9,416 bases of DNA from Chloracidobacterium sp. UBA7659 (GTDB lineage: Bacteria; Acidobacteriota; Blastocatellia; Pyrinomonadales; Pyrinomonadaceae), in assembly GCA_002483395.1 (NCBI GenBank), contig DLHV01000238.1, forward strand, positions 1 through 9,416, given 5' to 3'. The translations under genes were made by a program, and so were the position numbers. Under the pieces are notes generated by a model that was given only the letters and a program-made list of their open reading frames with translations, ran no database searches and was not told the origin of the DNA. Numbering within the stretch: the stretch's first letter is position 1; the number at the start of each line of letters is the position of its first letter. This document shows, in pieces, positions 1 through 6,345 of this stretch.

Positions 1-17
1 TCTTTTATCCGAAGTTT

Positions 18-75
18 GGCTAAAGCCGGGCGATATTTTGCTGCCGTTTTCCACGAGCTAAAGCACGTGGCAATT
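18..75. repeat. Palindromic repeat, copy 1 (CCACG...CGTGG type)
   Basis: The copy starts with the near-palindrome GGCTAAAGCC (18-27), continues through an ATATTTTGCTG-like segment, and ends in an inverted repeat. In that ending, CCACG (51-55) pairs with CGTGG (66-70), and GCT pairs with AGC around an AA loop. The same order of blocks recurs at 400-480, which suggests two diverged copies of one composite element. I have no name for the family. Confidence 0.5.
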
Positions 76-289
76 TAAAAAACCCTCTCCGTGCCGTCGC
101 GGGCTGTTTCATTCAAATCCTAGTCTTCCCGTTAAATCAATGGCGTTCCAAATGTTTCGATTTGTTTTCGTCAATGATCGGCCCTGAACAAGGTTCGTTC
201 TGTGTCCTCAATCTTCCTAAGCGAAGCCACAAGTCCTGAAAGACTACTGCCACCCGCACTTGCGGTCGCGCGAACGGTGTCCGCGCCGC

Positions 290-325
290 GGAAAACTCCA
301 TTTTCTCCCCGGAAAACACCATTTG
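290..325. repeat. Near-tandem 15-bp duplication, 21-bp period
   Basis: GGAAAACTCCATTTT at 290-304 is followed 21 bases later by GGAAAACACCATTTG at 311-325, matching at most positions. A perfect 6-bp inverted repeat (TTTGCC/GGCAAA, 322-337) overlaps the second copy. No function is evident. It lies inside the weak minus-strand frame that I rejected as a gene. Confidence 0.45.
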
Positions 326-399
326 CCACGCGGCAAACTGTGCTTGTCAACCCACGATAGGCCGATGTTTATTGAGTTGTGAGCGTTTGCTCGTCCTGC

Positions 400-480
400 G
401 GCTTAAGCCAAAAGAAAAAAGGACGTTAAAACGCCCTCCAAATATTTGCTGCACACGTACCACGCCCTAAAGGGACGTGG
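400..480. repeat. Palindromic repeat, copy 2 (CCACG...CGTGG type)
   Basis: This copy has the same block order as the one at 18-75: GGCTTAAGCC (400-409), then an ATATTTGCTG segment (442-451), then CCACG (460-464) pairing with CGTGG (476-480), with CCCT/AGGG inside the stem. Between the blocks is a further near-palindrome around 421-436 (GGACGTT...AACGCCC). It is longer than copy 1 because of this extra internal segment. Confidence 0.5.
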
Positions 481-483
481 CTA

Positions 484-510
484 TACAAGAAAAGCCGCAT
501 GAACGCGGCT
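484..510 (-). terminator. Intrinsic terminator after the methyltransferase operon
   Basis: Read on the minus strand, AGCCGC (510-505) pairs perfectly with GCGGCT (498-493) around a 6-base loop. The stem is followed at once by a T-rich run (TTTTCTTGT). It begins about 29 bases past the stop codon at 539-541, as expected for a rho-independent terminator ending the two-gene minus-strand transcript. The stem itself may belong to the local repeat family, because it directly adjoins the palindrome ending at 480. Confidence 0.7.
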
Positions 511-538
511 CGATGCCGTTATATGCTGTCGGTTCCAA

Positions 539-934
539 CTATTTTAGTGGTTTCCGTTTCTTATCTCGATTCTGAACGTGATCAATAACCAAATCAAAGG
601 TATCCGTTGCTGATTCAAGCCGCTGTTTAATATCTTCGTTAGTTAGCCTACTCGAAAGTAGCTCCTCAGACAGTTTTAACATGAAAAGAATATAGGCTTC
701 TGGTGGGGGGATGGTCGCTCTTTGTCCGCTTCTCTCTGTAGCCACCTTAGCGAAAGCAATATGTTCCTTCCAATAATCAAACCCAATTTGCATTATGAGA
801 CTTCGGTTATGTTTCCTTTCTTCGCTCTTGTTATTCATGTACGTAGTAACAAGCGTGAAAGCAGAGGTTACTACAACACCTACCAAAGCAGATAAAGCAG
901 CAATTATTCCAACCGTGACTGCGTTTAATTCCAT
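539..934 (-). CDS. Small single-pass membrane protein, unknown function
   Basis: The product has 131 residues. Residues about 6-33 form one strongly hydrophobic segment (VTVGIIAALSALVGVVV and onward), followed by a basic and polar stretch (NNKSEERKHN), a mostly helical-looking body, and a very basic C-terminus (KKRKPLK). I do not recognise a family. The start codon lies 2 bases after the stop of the methyltransferase gene, with no clear Shine-Dalgarno sequence, so translational coupling is likely and the two genes probably form one operon ended by the terminator at 484-510. The soluble part probably faces the cytoplasm, but topology is inferred. Its location invites the idea of a membrane-linked partner of the DNA-modifying enzyme. 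The sequence alone does not show that, and it could equally be an unrelated hitchhiker. Confidence 0.75.
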   Translation of the reverse strand: MELNAVTVGIIAALSALVGVVVTSAFTLVTTYMNNKSEERKHNRSLIMQIGFDYWKEHIAFAKVATERSGQRATIPPPEAYILFMLKLSEELLSSRLTNEDIKQRLESATDTFDLVIDHVQNRDKKRKPLK

Positions 935-936
935 AA

Positions 937-2694
937 TTATTCGAAAGAAAATTTTCGTTGGTCAATGGTGTCTGCGTCAATTCGACCCACCTGCTTGAAC
1001 GTTTGTAAATTAGGAGGCAGATCGACGGTCTTTCCTGACAGCAGGTCTTCGACCGTTAATATCTGCAAGCGTGGATAATCCTTGTTCCAGCCGGGAGAGT
1101 GGTAGAAGCCTTTTTCGGCGGCTTCGGTTAGCATTGGTTTGGTTGGCGGTTCGAGGGTGAGGAAAACGCCGATGGCGGCATTGTCGCGTTCGATGACGTG
1201 GCCGAGGTCGCGTATCTGTGCAACGCTGACGTTATGTCCACCTTTGACCGAGACGACGACTTTCTTGGCTTTACCGGAATTATCGTCGGTAAATACCATT
1301 AGCCCATCGATACCCTTGTCGGCGCCTTTCTTGCCTTCCTTTCGTCCAGCTTCCGCGCCGAAAGCACGCGCGCCGATGAGCGGAAGTATCCACCACTGAA
1401 ATCCGTACTTGTCCTTCTCCGCGAGTTCCTTTGCTCCGTCAAGGTCTTCGGGTTGTCCGATGACTTGGTAAGAAGCTACGGCAGCATCCGAGGCGGAAAC
1501 ACGACCGGTAGGGAGTGTGTCTTCTTGCCCCGTGGCAGTTAATGACGACGCAGCAGGAACACCCGCCCTACCGGTTGGGTTTCCGCCTTTGATCGGCACC
1601 ATGTTGAATGAGTCTTTTAACCGAAGTTTCTGCAAGCCCACGGCAAGGTGTGTAACGTCGATACCGATCCATTCACGGTTCAGCTTCTGCGCCGCCGCGA
1701 TGGTCGTCCCGCATCCGCAGAAAGGATCGAGAACAACATCACCTTCGTTCGACGATGCGGCGACGATGCGTTCGAGAAGCGCGACGGGCTTTTGGGTTGG
1801 ATAGCCGAGAGTCTCGTTCGATGGCACTGGACGAATATCGTCCCATATATTCTGCAACGGAACACCGGGCATTTCATCAAGGTATCGTTTGTAGCTGGGA
1901 GTTCCGCCGTTTTTGGGAAAGTAAAGGCGGCCTTCCGCTAGGTATTTCTCCATATTCTCGCGGGAGTAAGCCCAGAACCTACCCTTGTACGGGCGAGTCC
2001 CATGAAACTCATACGAAGTATCACCACCGCCTTTCGCAGCCGTCAAATCGCCGAGTCGATACCGTCGCCCGTCACTATCAACGTGATTGTAAAAAGACTC
2101 GACATAATCCTCGCTGTACGGCGTATATTGCCAATTCCAAGTCCACGCGTCTGATTTAGTGTAGAAAAAGATGGTATCCCTAATATTCCCAGGCTGCATC
2201 CGTCCTTGCTTAGCATCATTGTGAGCGCTCGAACGCTTCCAGCTGACATCGGTGCGAAAATTCGAAGCTCCGAATATCGTATCCAACAAAATCTTCAAAT
2301 AATGCGAAGCGGTCGGGTCGCAGTGGAGGTAGAGCGAGCCGGTCGGTTTTAGGACGCGGTGAAGTTCCTTTAAGCGGACGGCCATCATGACAAGATAGGC
2401 CATCATCTGGCTTTTCTGTGGAATGAACTGCCTGAACGCTTGAATCATCTGCCCGACATCATCCGGTTCGTTTATCAGTTCGTTGTAAACCAGCTCGGCG
2501 GCGAGGTTCCAATGCCACGTGTCTTCGAACGCCGTGATCTGCGATTCGGAATCAGTGCCCGATTCGTTGCGAAATAGTACGTTGTAATTGCGGTTCGAAT
2601 TAAACGGCGGATCGAGATACACAAGATCGACGCTCTCGTCCTTTATGTAGTCGCGGAGAATCTTAAGATTATCGCCGTAATAAAGTGTGTTCAT
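937..2694 (-). CDS. DNA methyltransferase fused to Mrr-like nuclease-fold domain
   Basis: The 585-residue protein has an N-terminal amino-methyltransferase domain. Catalytic motif IV is D28-P-P-F and the S-adenosylmethionine-binding motif is D323-P-F-C-G-C-G, so motif IV precedes motif I with the target-recognition region between them, the beta-class order typical of N6-adenine or N4-cytosine enzymes. After a linker, residues about 425-570 resemble Mrr-type PD-(D/E)XK folds: K-G-I-D463 is followed by V-S-V-K484. The usual acidic or glutamine residue two before the lysine is serine (S482), so cleavage activity is uncertain. Residues 370-401 of the linker are encoded by a 96-bp palindromic element. 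The start ATG lies 6 bases after a small inverted repeat, and the stop is 2 bases from the next gene. From memory, homologues with this fusion are usually annotated simply as site-specific DNA-methyltransferase. Target sequence and restriction activity are unknown. Confidence 0.9.
   Translation of the reverse strand: MNTLYYGDNLKILRDYIKDESVDLVYLDPPFNSNRNYNVLFRNESGTDSESQITAFEDTWHWNLAAELVYNELINEPDDVGQMIQAFRQFIPQKSQMMAYLVMMAVRLKELHRVLKPTGSLYLHCDPTASHYLKILLDTIFGASNFRTDVSWKRSSAHNDAKQGRMQPGNIRDTIFFYTKSDAWTWNWQYTPYSEDYVESFYNHVDSDGRRYRLGDLTAAKGGGDTSYEFHGTRPYKGRFWAYSRENMEKYLAEGRLYFPKNGGTPSYKRYLDEMPGVPLQNIWDDIRPVPSNETLGYPTQKPVALLERIVAASSNEGDVVLDPFCGCGTTIAAAQKLNREWIGIDVTHLAVGLQKLRLKDSFNMVPIKGGNPTGRAGVPAASSLTATGQEDTLPTGRVSASDAAVASYQVIGQPEDLDGAKELAEKDKYGFQWWILPLIGARAFGAEAGRKEGKKGADKGIDGLMVFTDDNSGKAKKVVVSVKGGHNVSVAQIRDLGHVIERDNAAIGVFLTLEPPTKPMLTEAAEKGFYHSPGWNKDYPRLQILTVEDLLSGKTVDLPPNLQTFKQVGRIDADTIDQRKFSFE
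1492..1587. repeat. In-frame 96-bp palindromic element inside methyltransferase
   Basis: Two 29-base arms, 1492-1520 and 1559-1587, are reverse complements at 25 of 29 positions and flank a 38-base loop. The element is exactly 96 bp (32 codons), contains no stop in the gene's frame, and encodes residues 370-401 of the methyltransferase. The two arms give similar peptides, NPTGRAGVP and LPTGRVSA. It sits in the linker between the methyltransferase and nuclease-fold domains, where extra residues are tolerable. The sequence is different from the repeats in xdhA. Confidence 0.8.
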
Positions 2695-2700
2695 GGCAAG

Positions 2701-2715
2701 AGTGTGAAAAACACT
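2701..2715. promoter_or_regulatory. Inverted repeat just before methyltransferase start
   Basis: AGTGT (2701-2705) and ACACT (2711-2715) form a perfect 5-bp inverted repeat around GAAAA, ending 6 bases upstream of the ATG at 2694. No good ribosome-binding site is visible for this gene. The hairpin could therefore affect initiation, or the site could be an operator, but it is short enough to be chance. Confidence 0.25.
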
Positions 2716-2758
2716 TGCAATTTAACATAGTCGGATGGCAAGAACCCAGTCGCCTCCC

Positions 2759-2811
2759 ACCACCCCGTCAGCCGAAAACGGCTACCACCCCTCCTCAGGC
2801 AGGAGGGGAGC
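2759..2811 (-). repeat. GCTCCCCTCCT double-hairpin repeat overlapping glycosylase 3' end
   Basis: Read on the minus strand, this 53-bp core runs from GCTCCCC to GGGTGGT. It holds a perfect 8-bp stem (2788-2795 with 2801-2808) and a second 5-bp stem (AGCCG 2770-2774 with CGGCT 2779-2783). It is the same family as the copies at 7857-7908 and 8205-8257 in xdhA. Its 5' part is read by the glycosylase gene as Ser-Pro-Pro-Ala followed by TGA, so the repeat supplies that gene's stop codon. The stems may also weaken or end transcription toward the methyltransferase gene. Confidence 0.8.
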
Positions 2812-3421
2812 TAATCTCCCGGTTCTGACTTTTGCTGACGTATATGTTGTCCTTCAGCCAAAATCGCCACGGCTTTTCTGCGTCTTCGGCAGCGTAGTCG
2901 ATTCCGATACGTTTACCTGTCGCAATTTCGTTTGAGCGGTATTTCCTGAAATCTTCCAGCCAGATCTTTTCGCCGAGCAGGTCTTCGGCGTTCAGTGTGC
3001 GGTCGATGGCCATTGCGATGCAGAGTTTGCCGGGGCCCGAGGTTAGATTTTTGTCCGGCATCGGGCCGCGTCGTTCGCGCATTGTTTCGATTCCTTCGAC
3101 GGGCTCGAGCGCGCGGATCAAAACCACGTGCGGATGATCGGCGGGGCCGGAGACGACGTTTAGCTGGTTGTACATTCCATAAATGAAGAAAACGTAAACG
3201 TGGCCGCCGACGGCGTAAGTGACCTCGTTTCTCGGCGTGCGGCGGCCGGCGTAGCTGTGAGCGGCTTTGTCGGTAATGCCCATATACGCTTCGACCTCGA
3301 CGATCATGCCGGAAACGCGGTTGCCGTTTTCGTCGGGAACGACGAGCAGCTTGCCGAGCAATTCCCGTGCGACCTTTATGGTGTCGATCCTGACATAGAA
3401 ATCACGTGACAGTTTGACCAT
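2795..3421 (-). CDS. DNA-3-methyladenine glycosylase (AAG/MPG family)
   Basis: This cytoplasmic base-excision repair enzyme removes alkylated purines such as 3-methyladenine. Counting from the start chosen here (208 residues), the family signature V-E-V-E44-A-Y46 carries the expected catalytic glutamate and the stacking tyrosine. H55 in K-A-A-H-S, then G-R-R-T-P-R-N, I-Y-G-M-Y, R-A-L-E-P and S-G-P-G-K-L follow in family order. I chose ATG 3421 because the product then begins directly with the conserved S-R-D-F-Y region. The frame stays open to 3475, giving 18 extra residues that look non-conserved. No strong ribosome-binding site decides between the starts. The C-terminus reads into a palindromic repeat that provides Ser-Pro-Pro-Ala and the stop, so the native end was probably lost or shifted. 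The gene is divergent from the DsbA-family gene and lies 100 bases upstream of the methyltransferase gene. Confidence 0.92.
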   Translation of the reverse strand: MVKLSRDFYVRIDTIKVARELLGKLLVVPDENGNRVSGMIVEVEAYMGITDKAAHSYAGRRTPRNEVTYAVGGHVYVFFIYGMYNQLNVVSGPADHPHVVLIRALEPVEGIETMRERRGPMPDKNLTSGPGKLCIAMAIDRTLNAEDLLGEKIWLEDFRKYRSNEIATGKRIGIDYAAEDAEKPWRFWLKDNIYVSKSQNREISSPPA

Positions 3422-3424
3422 AGA

Positions 3425-3470
3425 TTGCGAGTCGTTTGTACACATCGTAGCAGACACCGCCCACTCGCAA
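3425..3470. promoter_or_regulatory. 8-bp inverted repeat in divergent intergenic region
   Basis: TTGCGAGT (3425-3432) and ACTCGCAA (3463-3470) are perfect reverse complements 30 bases apart, in the short region between the divergent glycosylase and DsbA-family genes. This could be an operator shared by the two promoters or a leader-RNA stem. I could not place convincing -35/-10 boxes, so the regulatory reading is speculative. Confidence 0.25.
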
Positions 3471-3559
3471 CACACGAATTCAACTGTTTTCTCGCCACCG
3501 GCTGTGATAGATTTCTCGTAATGAAGGTCGCGTCATTGTTGCGGACAGCAACCGAACTT

Positions 3560-4897
3560 ATGAAGTTTATTTTTACTACTGTTTGTTTGGGATTTTTTGC
3601 CCTGTCGCTTATTGCGCAAAAGCCCGACGAGGTTCTGGCAACCGCAACCGGACTGACGTTTACACCGAGCGCCCTTTCCGAGGATGGCCGGAAACTGTTC
3701 CTCAGCCAAAACACCGTTGTTGCATCGGAACGCACCCGTCTTTTATCGCAAATGGAGGCTGATTTACTTCTTGACGCCGAAGCGAGGTCGCTGGGTGTCA
3801 CGAGAGATTTGTTTGTAACCACCGAAATGAAGAAGGTCGCCGCTCCCACGGAGACCGAGATAAAACAGGTCTTCGATGCAAACCGCGCAAACTTTGGCGA
3901 GCGGACAATAGACGATGTGCGAAAGCAGATAGTGGCGTTTCTCCGGCAAAATGCCGAGCAAAAAGCCTTGAACGACCTGGTTGAAAGCCTGAAGGCCAAA
4001 TACAAATTCGCTCCCGGCAAGGATATCAATGCGGCGGATCTTAAACCGATGGAGGCTGTTTTCACGATAACCGGAAAGTCCGTTTCTGCCCAGGAATTCG
4101 ACGCCCGCTACAAGGCCGATATTTATGACGTCCGCGCCGAGATCGCCGGCGAGATTATCGCCGATTTGGAAAACGCGATCTTTTCGACCTTGGTCAATCA
4201 GGAAGCAAAGGCTCGAAATATCGATGCGGGTGACTTGATCGCCGTCGAGATCACAAACAAAATACGCGAGTTTTCGAATGATGAACGAGTAGAGCTTGAA
4301 AGTTCTTTTCGGAAGCGGCTTTTTACAAAATTCAGCGTTAAGGTGATGGTGCGCGAACCGGTGCCGGTCGCCCGTAATGTACTGGTCGATGACGACCCCG
4401 CTTCCGGAAAAGCAGCGGCTCCCGTGACTGTTGTCATGTTTAGCGATTTCCAGTGCTCGGCGTGCTCGGCAACGCATCCGGTCTTGAAGAAAGTCCTCGG
4501 CGAATACGGGGACAAAGTGCGGTTTGTCGTTCGCGACTTCCCTCTTGAGAGCCTTCACGAAAATGCCTTCCGGGCTGCCCTCGCTGCGAACGCTGCCCGC
4601 GCGCAGGGCAAATACTTCGAATATATCGATGTTCTGTACCGCAACCAGGAGAGCCTCGACAATGCTTCGCTCAAGAAATTCGCGGTGGATCTGGGTTTGA
4701 ACATAAAGCAATTTGAGTTAGACTTTAGCAGCGAAAAAGCTGCCACCGAGATTCGAAAAGATATGGCTGACGGAAACGAATACGGCATCCGCGGCACGCC
4801 GGCTATATTTGTGAACGGTGTTAAGGTACACAGCCTTTCAATCGACGGCTTCCGAAACTCGCTCGACAAAGCTTTGGCAAGATTGGCATCCAAATAA
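3560..4897 (+). CDS. Secreted DsbA-family thiol protein with SurA-like N-terminal region
   Basis: The product is 445 residues from ATG 3560, chosen because it opens directly with a signal peptide (M-K-F-I-F-T-T-V-C-L-G-F-F-A-L then S-L-I-A-Q). The frame is open further upstream, and ATG 3521 is an alternative. Residues about 80-160 (Asn-Arg-Ala-Asn-Phe, then Val-Arg-Lys-Gln-Ile, then a Lys/Glu-rich helix ending in Leu-Lys-Ala-Lys-Tyr) resemble the chaperone arm of SurA/PpiC-type foldases, but no proline-isomerase domain is visible. Residues about 280-440 are a DsbA-type thioredoxin fold with redox motif C299-S-A-C302 and the cis-proline motif G-T413-P414. It likely works outside the cytoplasm as a disulfide oxidoreductase or a folding factor for thiol proteins. 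The lipoprotein gene begins 9 bases downstream, which suggests co-transcription. Confidence 0.85.
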   Translation: MKFIFTTVCLGFFALSLIAQKPDEVLATATGLTFTPSALSEDGRKLFLSQNTVVASERTRLLSQMEADLLLDAEARSLGVTRDLFVTTEMKKVAAPTETEIKQVFDANRANFGERTIDDVRKQIVAFLRQNAEQKALNDLVESLKAKYKFAPGKDINAADLKPMEAVFTITGKSVSAQEFDARYKADIYDVRAEIAGEIIADLENAIFSTLVNQEAKARNIDAGDLIAVEITNKIREFSNDERVELESSFRKRLFTKFSVKVMVREPVPVARNVLVDDDPASGKAAAPVTVVMFSDFQCSACSATHPVLKKVLGEYGDKVRFVVRDFPLESLHENAFRAALAANAARAQGKYFEYIDVLYRNQESLDNASLKKFAVDLGLNIKQFELDFSSEKAATEIRKDMADGNEYGIRGTPAIFVNGVKVHSLSIDGFRNSLDKALARLASK

Positions 4898-4906
4898 GTA
4901 TTTTTT

Positions 4907-5776
4907 ATGCGCTTTTATATAATCATTACAATCATGCTGCTCATTGCTTCTTGCGGCGACGGAACGAACGGATCGAACTCAAAACCGGCGATAAACGGAA
5001 CAAAAAAAAACGCATCCCTTCCTGAATACAGTTACGAAATCGTTAAAGCCTATCCGCACGACCCGAAAGCCTTTACGCAAGGCCTCGTTTTCCGCGACGG
5101 CTTTCTTTATGAAAGCACGGGCGAATTAGGAGAATCTAGCCTTCGCAAAGTAGAGATTGCGACGGGCAAGGTGCTGCACAAATTCGATCTTGCGCGCGAA
5201 ATATTCGCCGAAGGGCTTACGATCATGAACGATAAGCTCTATCAGATCTCGTGGCGTGACAAGACCGCCTGGGAATACGAAATCGGCGACTTCAAAATGC
5301 TCCGCGAGATATCGTACACCGGAGAAGGTTGGGGGTTGACGACGGACGGGACAGATTTAATCATGAGCGACGGCACGCATTTGCTGAAGTTTGTCGATGC
5401 ACAGACGTTCAAGACTGTTCGCTCCATTCCCGTGATGCAGGATAACGGCAAGCCGCTTTATTTGCTGAACGAACTTGAATGGGTAAAGGGAGAGATTTGG
5501 GCCAACATCTGGCATTCGGAAGAGACCGAAACGGGGACGACACAAGGCCGTCTGCCGAATATCGGGCGCCCGAACGTCATCGCCCGGATCGATCCGGCCA
5601 GCGGGCGTGTTACCGGATGGATCGATCTGGCCGGACTTTCCCCGGACGATCAAAATGACGACAGAGAGAGCGAAAATACACTAAACGGCATCGCGTACGA
5701 CGCCGTCGGCGACCGTATTTTTGTCACTGGAAAGAATTGGAAGAAACTTTACGAGATCAAGGTGCGGCCTAAATAA
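4907..5776 (+). CDS. Glutaminyl-peptide cyclotransferase, lipoprotein
   Basis: The 289-residue product belongs to the bacterial/plant-type glutaminyl cyclase family, a beta-propeller fold that converts N-terminal glutamine to pyroglutamate. Family stretches visible are F-T-Q-G-L (near residue 60), Y-E-S-T-G, the E-G-L-T segment, E-G-W-G-L-T, N-E-L-E-W and the C-terminal N-T-L-N-G-I-A-Y-D with F-V-T-G-K-N-W. The N-terminus is a hydrophobic signal ending in the lipobox I-A-S-C16, so it is probably a membrane-anchored lipoprotein facing the periplasm, followed by a low-complexity linker. That linker contains a run of nine A bases (5002-5010). A stretch of about 18 residues after A-N-I-W-H-S looks longer than in the simplest members. 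The gene starts 9 bases after the DsbA-family gene and ends 5 bases before the deaminase gene. Confidence 0.9.
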   Translation: MRFYIIITIMLLIASCGDGTNGSNSKPAINGTKKNASLPEYSYEIVKAYPHDPKAFTQGLVFRDGFLYESTGELGESSLRKVEIATGKVLHKFDLAREIFAEGLTIMNDKLYQISWRDKTAWEYEIGDFKMLREISYTGEGWGLTTDGTDLIMSDGTHLLKFVDAQTFKTVRSIPVMQDNGKPLYLLNELEWVKGEIWANIWHSEETETGTTQGRLPNIGRPNVIARIDPASGRVTGWIDLAGLSPDDQNDDRESENTLNGIAYDAVGDRIFVTGKNWKKLYEIKVRPK

Positions 5777-5781
5777 GAGCG

Positions 5782-6267
5782 ATGCAGATCTCGGACAACG
5801 ACAAACATTTCATGCTGCGGGCTCTCGAATTGGCCCAGGTAGGAATGAATTCGAACTCCGGTGGGCCTTTTGGATGCGTCATAGCAAAAGACGGCCAGAT
5901 CGTCGGTGAGGGCGTCAATCAGGTGACGTCGACAAACGATCCGACGGCCCATGCCGAGGTGGTCGCGATTCGCAACGCGTGCAAAAAGCTGGATTCATTT
6001 CAGCTCGACGGCTGTGTCGTTTATACATCTTGCGAGCCTTGCCCGATGTGCCTCGGGGCGATATATTGGGCACGGCCCGAATGTATTTTCATAGCGTGTA
6101 ATCGCGATGACGCCGCGGAGGCGGGATTTGACGACGCATTTATTTACGACGAACTTTGCACGACTGAAGTTGAGCAAAGAAAGGTGCCGATCTTTAGCCT
6201 TATGCGTGACGAAGGCCGCGCCGTTTTTCAAAACTGGATAGACAAGCCTGACAAAATCGAATACTGA
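5782..6267 (+). CDS. guaD: Guanine deaminase (cytidine-deaminase fold)
   Basis: The 161-residue product hydrolyses guanine to xanthine and ammonia in the cytoplasm. The zinc site is complete: H57-A-E59 (zinc ligand and proton-shuttle glutamate) and P-C87-P-M-C90. The surrounding sequence (G-G-P-F-G near residue 28, N-D-P-T-A-H-A-E, Y-T-S-C-E-P-C-P-M-C-L-G-A-I-Y-W-A, and A-A-E-A-G-F-D-D) is very close to what I recall of Bacillus subtilis GuaD, and the length agrees (about 156). The C-terminal Tyr ending is also shared. The start lies 5 bases after the cyclotransferase stop, with a weak AAGAG upstream. Xanthine dehydrogenase genes downstream use its product, which supports guanine over other deaminase substrates. 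Confidence 0.9.
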   Translation: MQISDNDKHFMLRALELAQVGMNSNSGGPFGCVIAKDGQIVGEGVNQVTSTNDPTAHAEVVAIRNACKKLDSFQLDGCVVYTSCEPCPMCLGAIYWARPECIFIACNRDDAAEAGFDDAFIYDELCTTEVEQRKVPIFSLMRDEGRAVFQNWIDKPDKIEY

Positions 6268-6268
6268 C

Positions 6269-6327
6269 CTTTGCTTTGCGCCTTGGCGACTTTGCGGGAA
6301 ACGCATTTCTGCCAATATCCAAGGCGC
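6269..6327 (+). repeat. CTTTGCG-type repeat with 9-bp inverted arms
   Basis: The gap between guaD and the transporter gene holds a run of CTTTGCG-like units (CTTTGC, CTTTGCGCC, TTGGCGA, CTTTGCGGG; 6269-6298). GCGCCTTGG at 6278-6286 is a perfect reverse complement of CCAAGGCGC at 6319-6327, with 32 bases between. The element starts 1 base after the guaD stop codon and ends 18 bases before the next start. It looks like another small interspersed palindromic family that has occupied an operon gap. Confidence 0.6.
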
Positions 6328-6345
6328 ATTTTGGGCGAAACAGGT

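Larger units (their letters stand above)
1..538. other. Gene-free repeat-bearing intergenic region
   Basis: I see no convincing coding region here. The only open frame of note (minus strand, about 137-322) has a low-complexity product with no recognisable motif, and it runs through repeated sequence. The region holds two related palindrome-bearing repeats near 18-75 and 400-480, a 21-base near-tandem duplication at 290-325 followed by a 6-bp hairpin (322-327 with 332-337), and an intrinsic terminator next to the gene that ends at 539. It looks like decayed or repeat-colonised spacer DNA. Confidence 0.6.

Noticed and set aside
137..322. Minus-strand open frame of 61 residues in the left intergenic region
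   Set aside because: No recognisable motif, low-complexity arginine-rich product, and it overlaps a near-tandem duplication and a hairpin. Nothing supports translation.
18..480. CRISPR array suggested by repeated palindromes
   Set aside because: There are only two diverged copies about 380 bases apart, with no regular spacers and no cas genes.
3425..3559. N-terminal extension of the DsbA-family gene to the first in-frame ATG
   Set aside because: The extension would place about 45 non-hydrophobic residues before an obvious signal peptide and would nearly abut the divergent glycosylase start.
3376..4065. Minus-strand frame of 229 residues that overlaps the glycosylase start
   Set aside because: Serine- and arginine-rich shadow product without motifs. 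It conflicts with both the glycosylase start and the signal-peptide gene.
3764..4711. Long minus-strand open frame (315 residues) opposite the DsbA-family gene
   Set aside because: The plus strand here encodes a clear thioredoxin-fold protein with redox and cis-proline motifs. The reverse frame has no family features and is a codon-bias shadow.
6271..6345. Upstream start for the YdcZ-like transporter
   Set aside because: These codons lie in a CTTTGCG palindromic repeat and add residues not typical of the family. ATG 6346 gives the usual family length.
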